Shown here: in pieces, positions 1 to 15,000 of the stretch | Numbering within the stretch: position 1 is the first letter of the stretch | Layout: every line of letters begins with the position of its first letter | NCBI RefSeq assembly: GCF_964340395.1 | Contig: NC_135550.1 | Span: 28,494,176 to 28,509,175 of the forward strand | Length of the DNA stretch: 15,000 nt | Source: Glandiceps talaboti | Lineage: Eukaryota; Hemichordata; Enteropneusta; Spengelidae | Direction of reading: 5' to 3' | Translations under genes and position numbers: made by a program | Notes under the pieces: model-generated | Database searches by the model: none | What the model saw: the letters and a program-made list of their open reading frames with translations, nothing else | What the model was told of the DNA's origin: nothing

Positions 1-124
1 CACAGATATTTTTAGAAGGAAATAAATACGGTAACTTTAGCAAAATTTAAAATGATAAATTTGAAGTTTTGCATAATGAAAATAATGATCAGAATTTGTG
101 CATACTTTACAAAATCAATATTAC
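1..124 (-). other. PLEKHH1/2: Partial intron after exon 14
   Basis: Starts with the donor GTAATA on the minus strand. It is AT-rich and no acceptor or coding sequence is seen before the window edge. Confidence 0.8.

Positions 125-15000
<14,876 letters not shown>

Overview
This looks like about 15 kb of an animal (metazoan) nuclear genome, most likely an invertebrate. It is AT-rich with many short introns, GT-AG splice sites, microsatellites and one tRNA-derived SINE. No bacterial or viral genes, rRNA, tRNA, CRISPR or operon structure is visible. The phylum cannot be fixed from this window. The SINE type and the short introns would suit an echinoderm, hemichordate, amphioxus or lophotrochozoan, but that is a guess.

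Nearly everything belongs to one gene on the minus strand. I can read 14 coding exons from 13702 down to 125, and the gene runs off the left edge. Joined in phase they give 844 residues with no internal stop: an N-terminal coiled coil (exons 1-5), a long Ser/Thr/Pro-rich disordered linker (mainly exon 6), an acidic Ser/Asp-rich segment (exons 8-9) and two consecutive PH domains (exons 11-14). This order, and the residues at the exon joins, match the PLEKHH1/PLEKHH2 family (MAX-1 in C. elegans). Family members continue with MyTH4 and FERM domains, which should lie left of position 1.

Region by region: 1-6151 holds ten closely spaced introns, partial sequence of an eleventh at the left edge, and twelve coding exons. 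One of these introns carries a nearly perfect 159-bp triplication (5489-5965). 6152-10147 is a 4 kb intron with a CA microsatellite and a full-length SINE flanked by a 9-bp target duplication. 10148-10210 is the 21-codon exon 2. 10211-13555 is intron 1, with a 143-codon plus-strand open frame of unknown status near its right end. 13556-13702 is the first coding exon. 13703-15000 should hold the 5' leader, promoter and upstream DNA. CpG is clearly more frequent from about 13250 to 14600 than in the gene body.

I see no novel multi-gene system here. The points most worth checking are the young tandem triplication beside a weak splice donor, the intact SINE insertion, the plus-strand open frame with a faint GPCR-like C-terminal pattern, the CpG transition at the gene start and a short upstream ORF.
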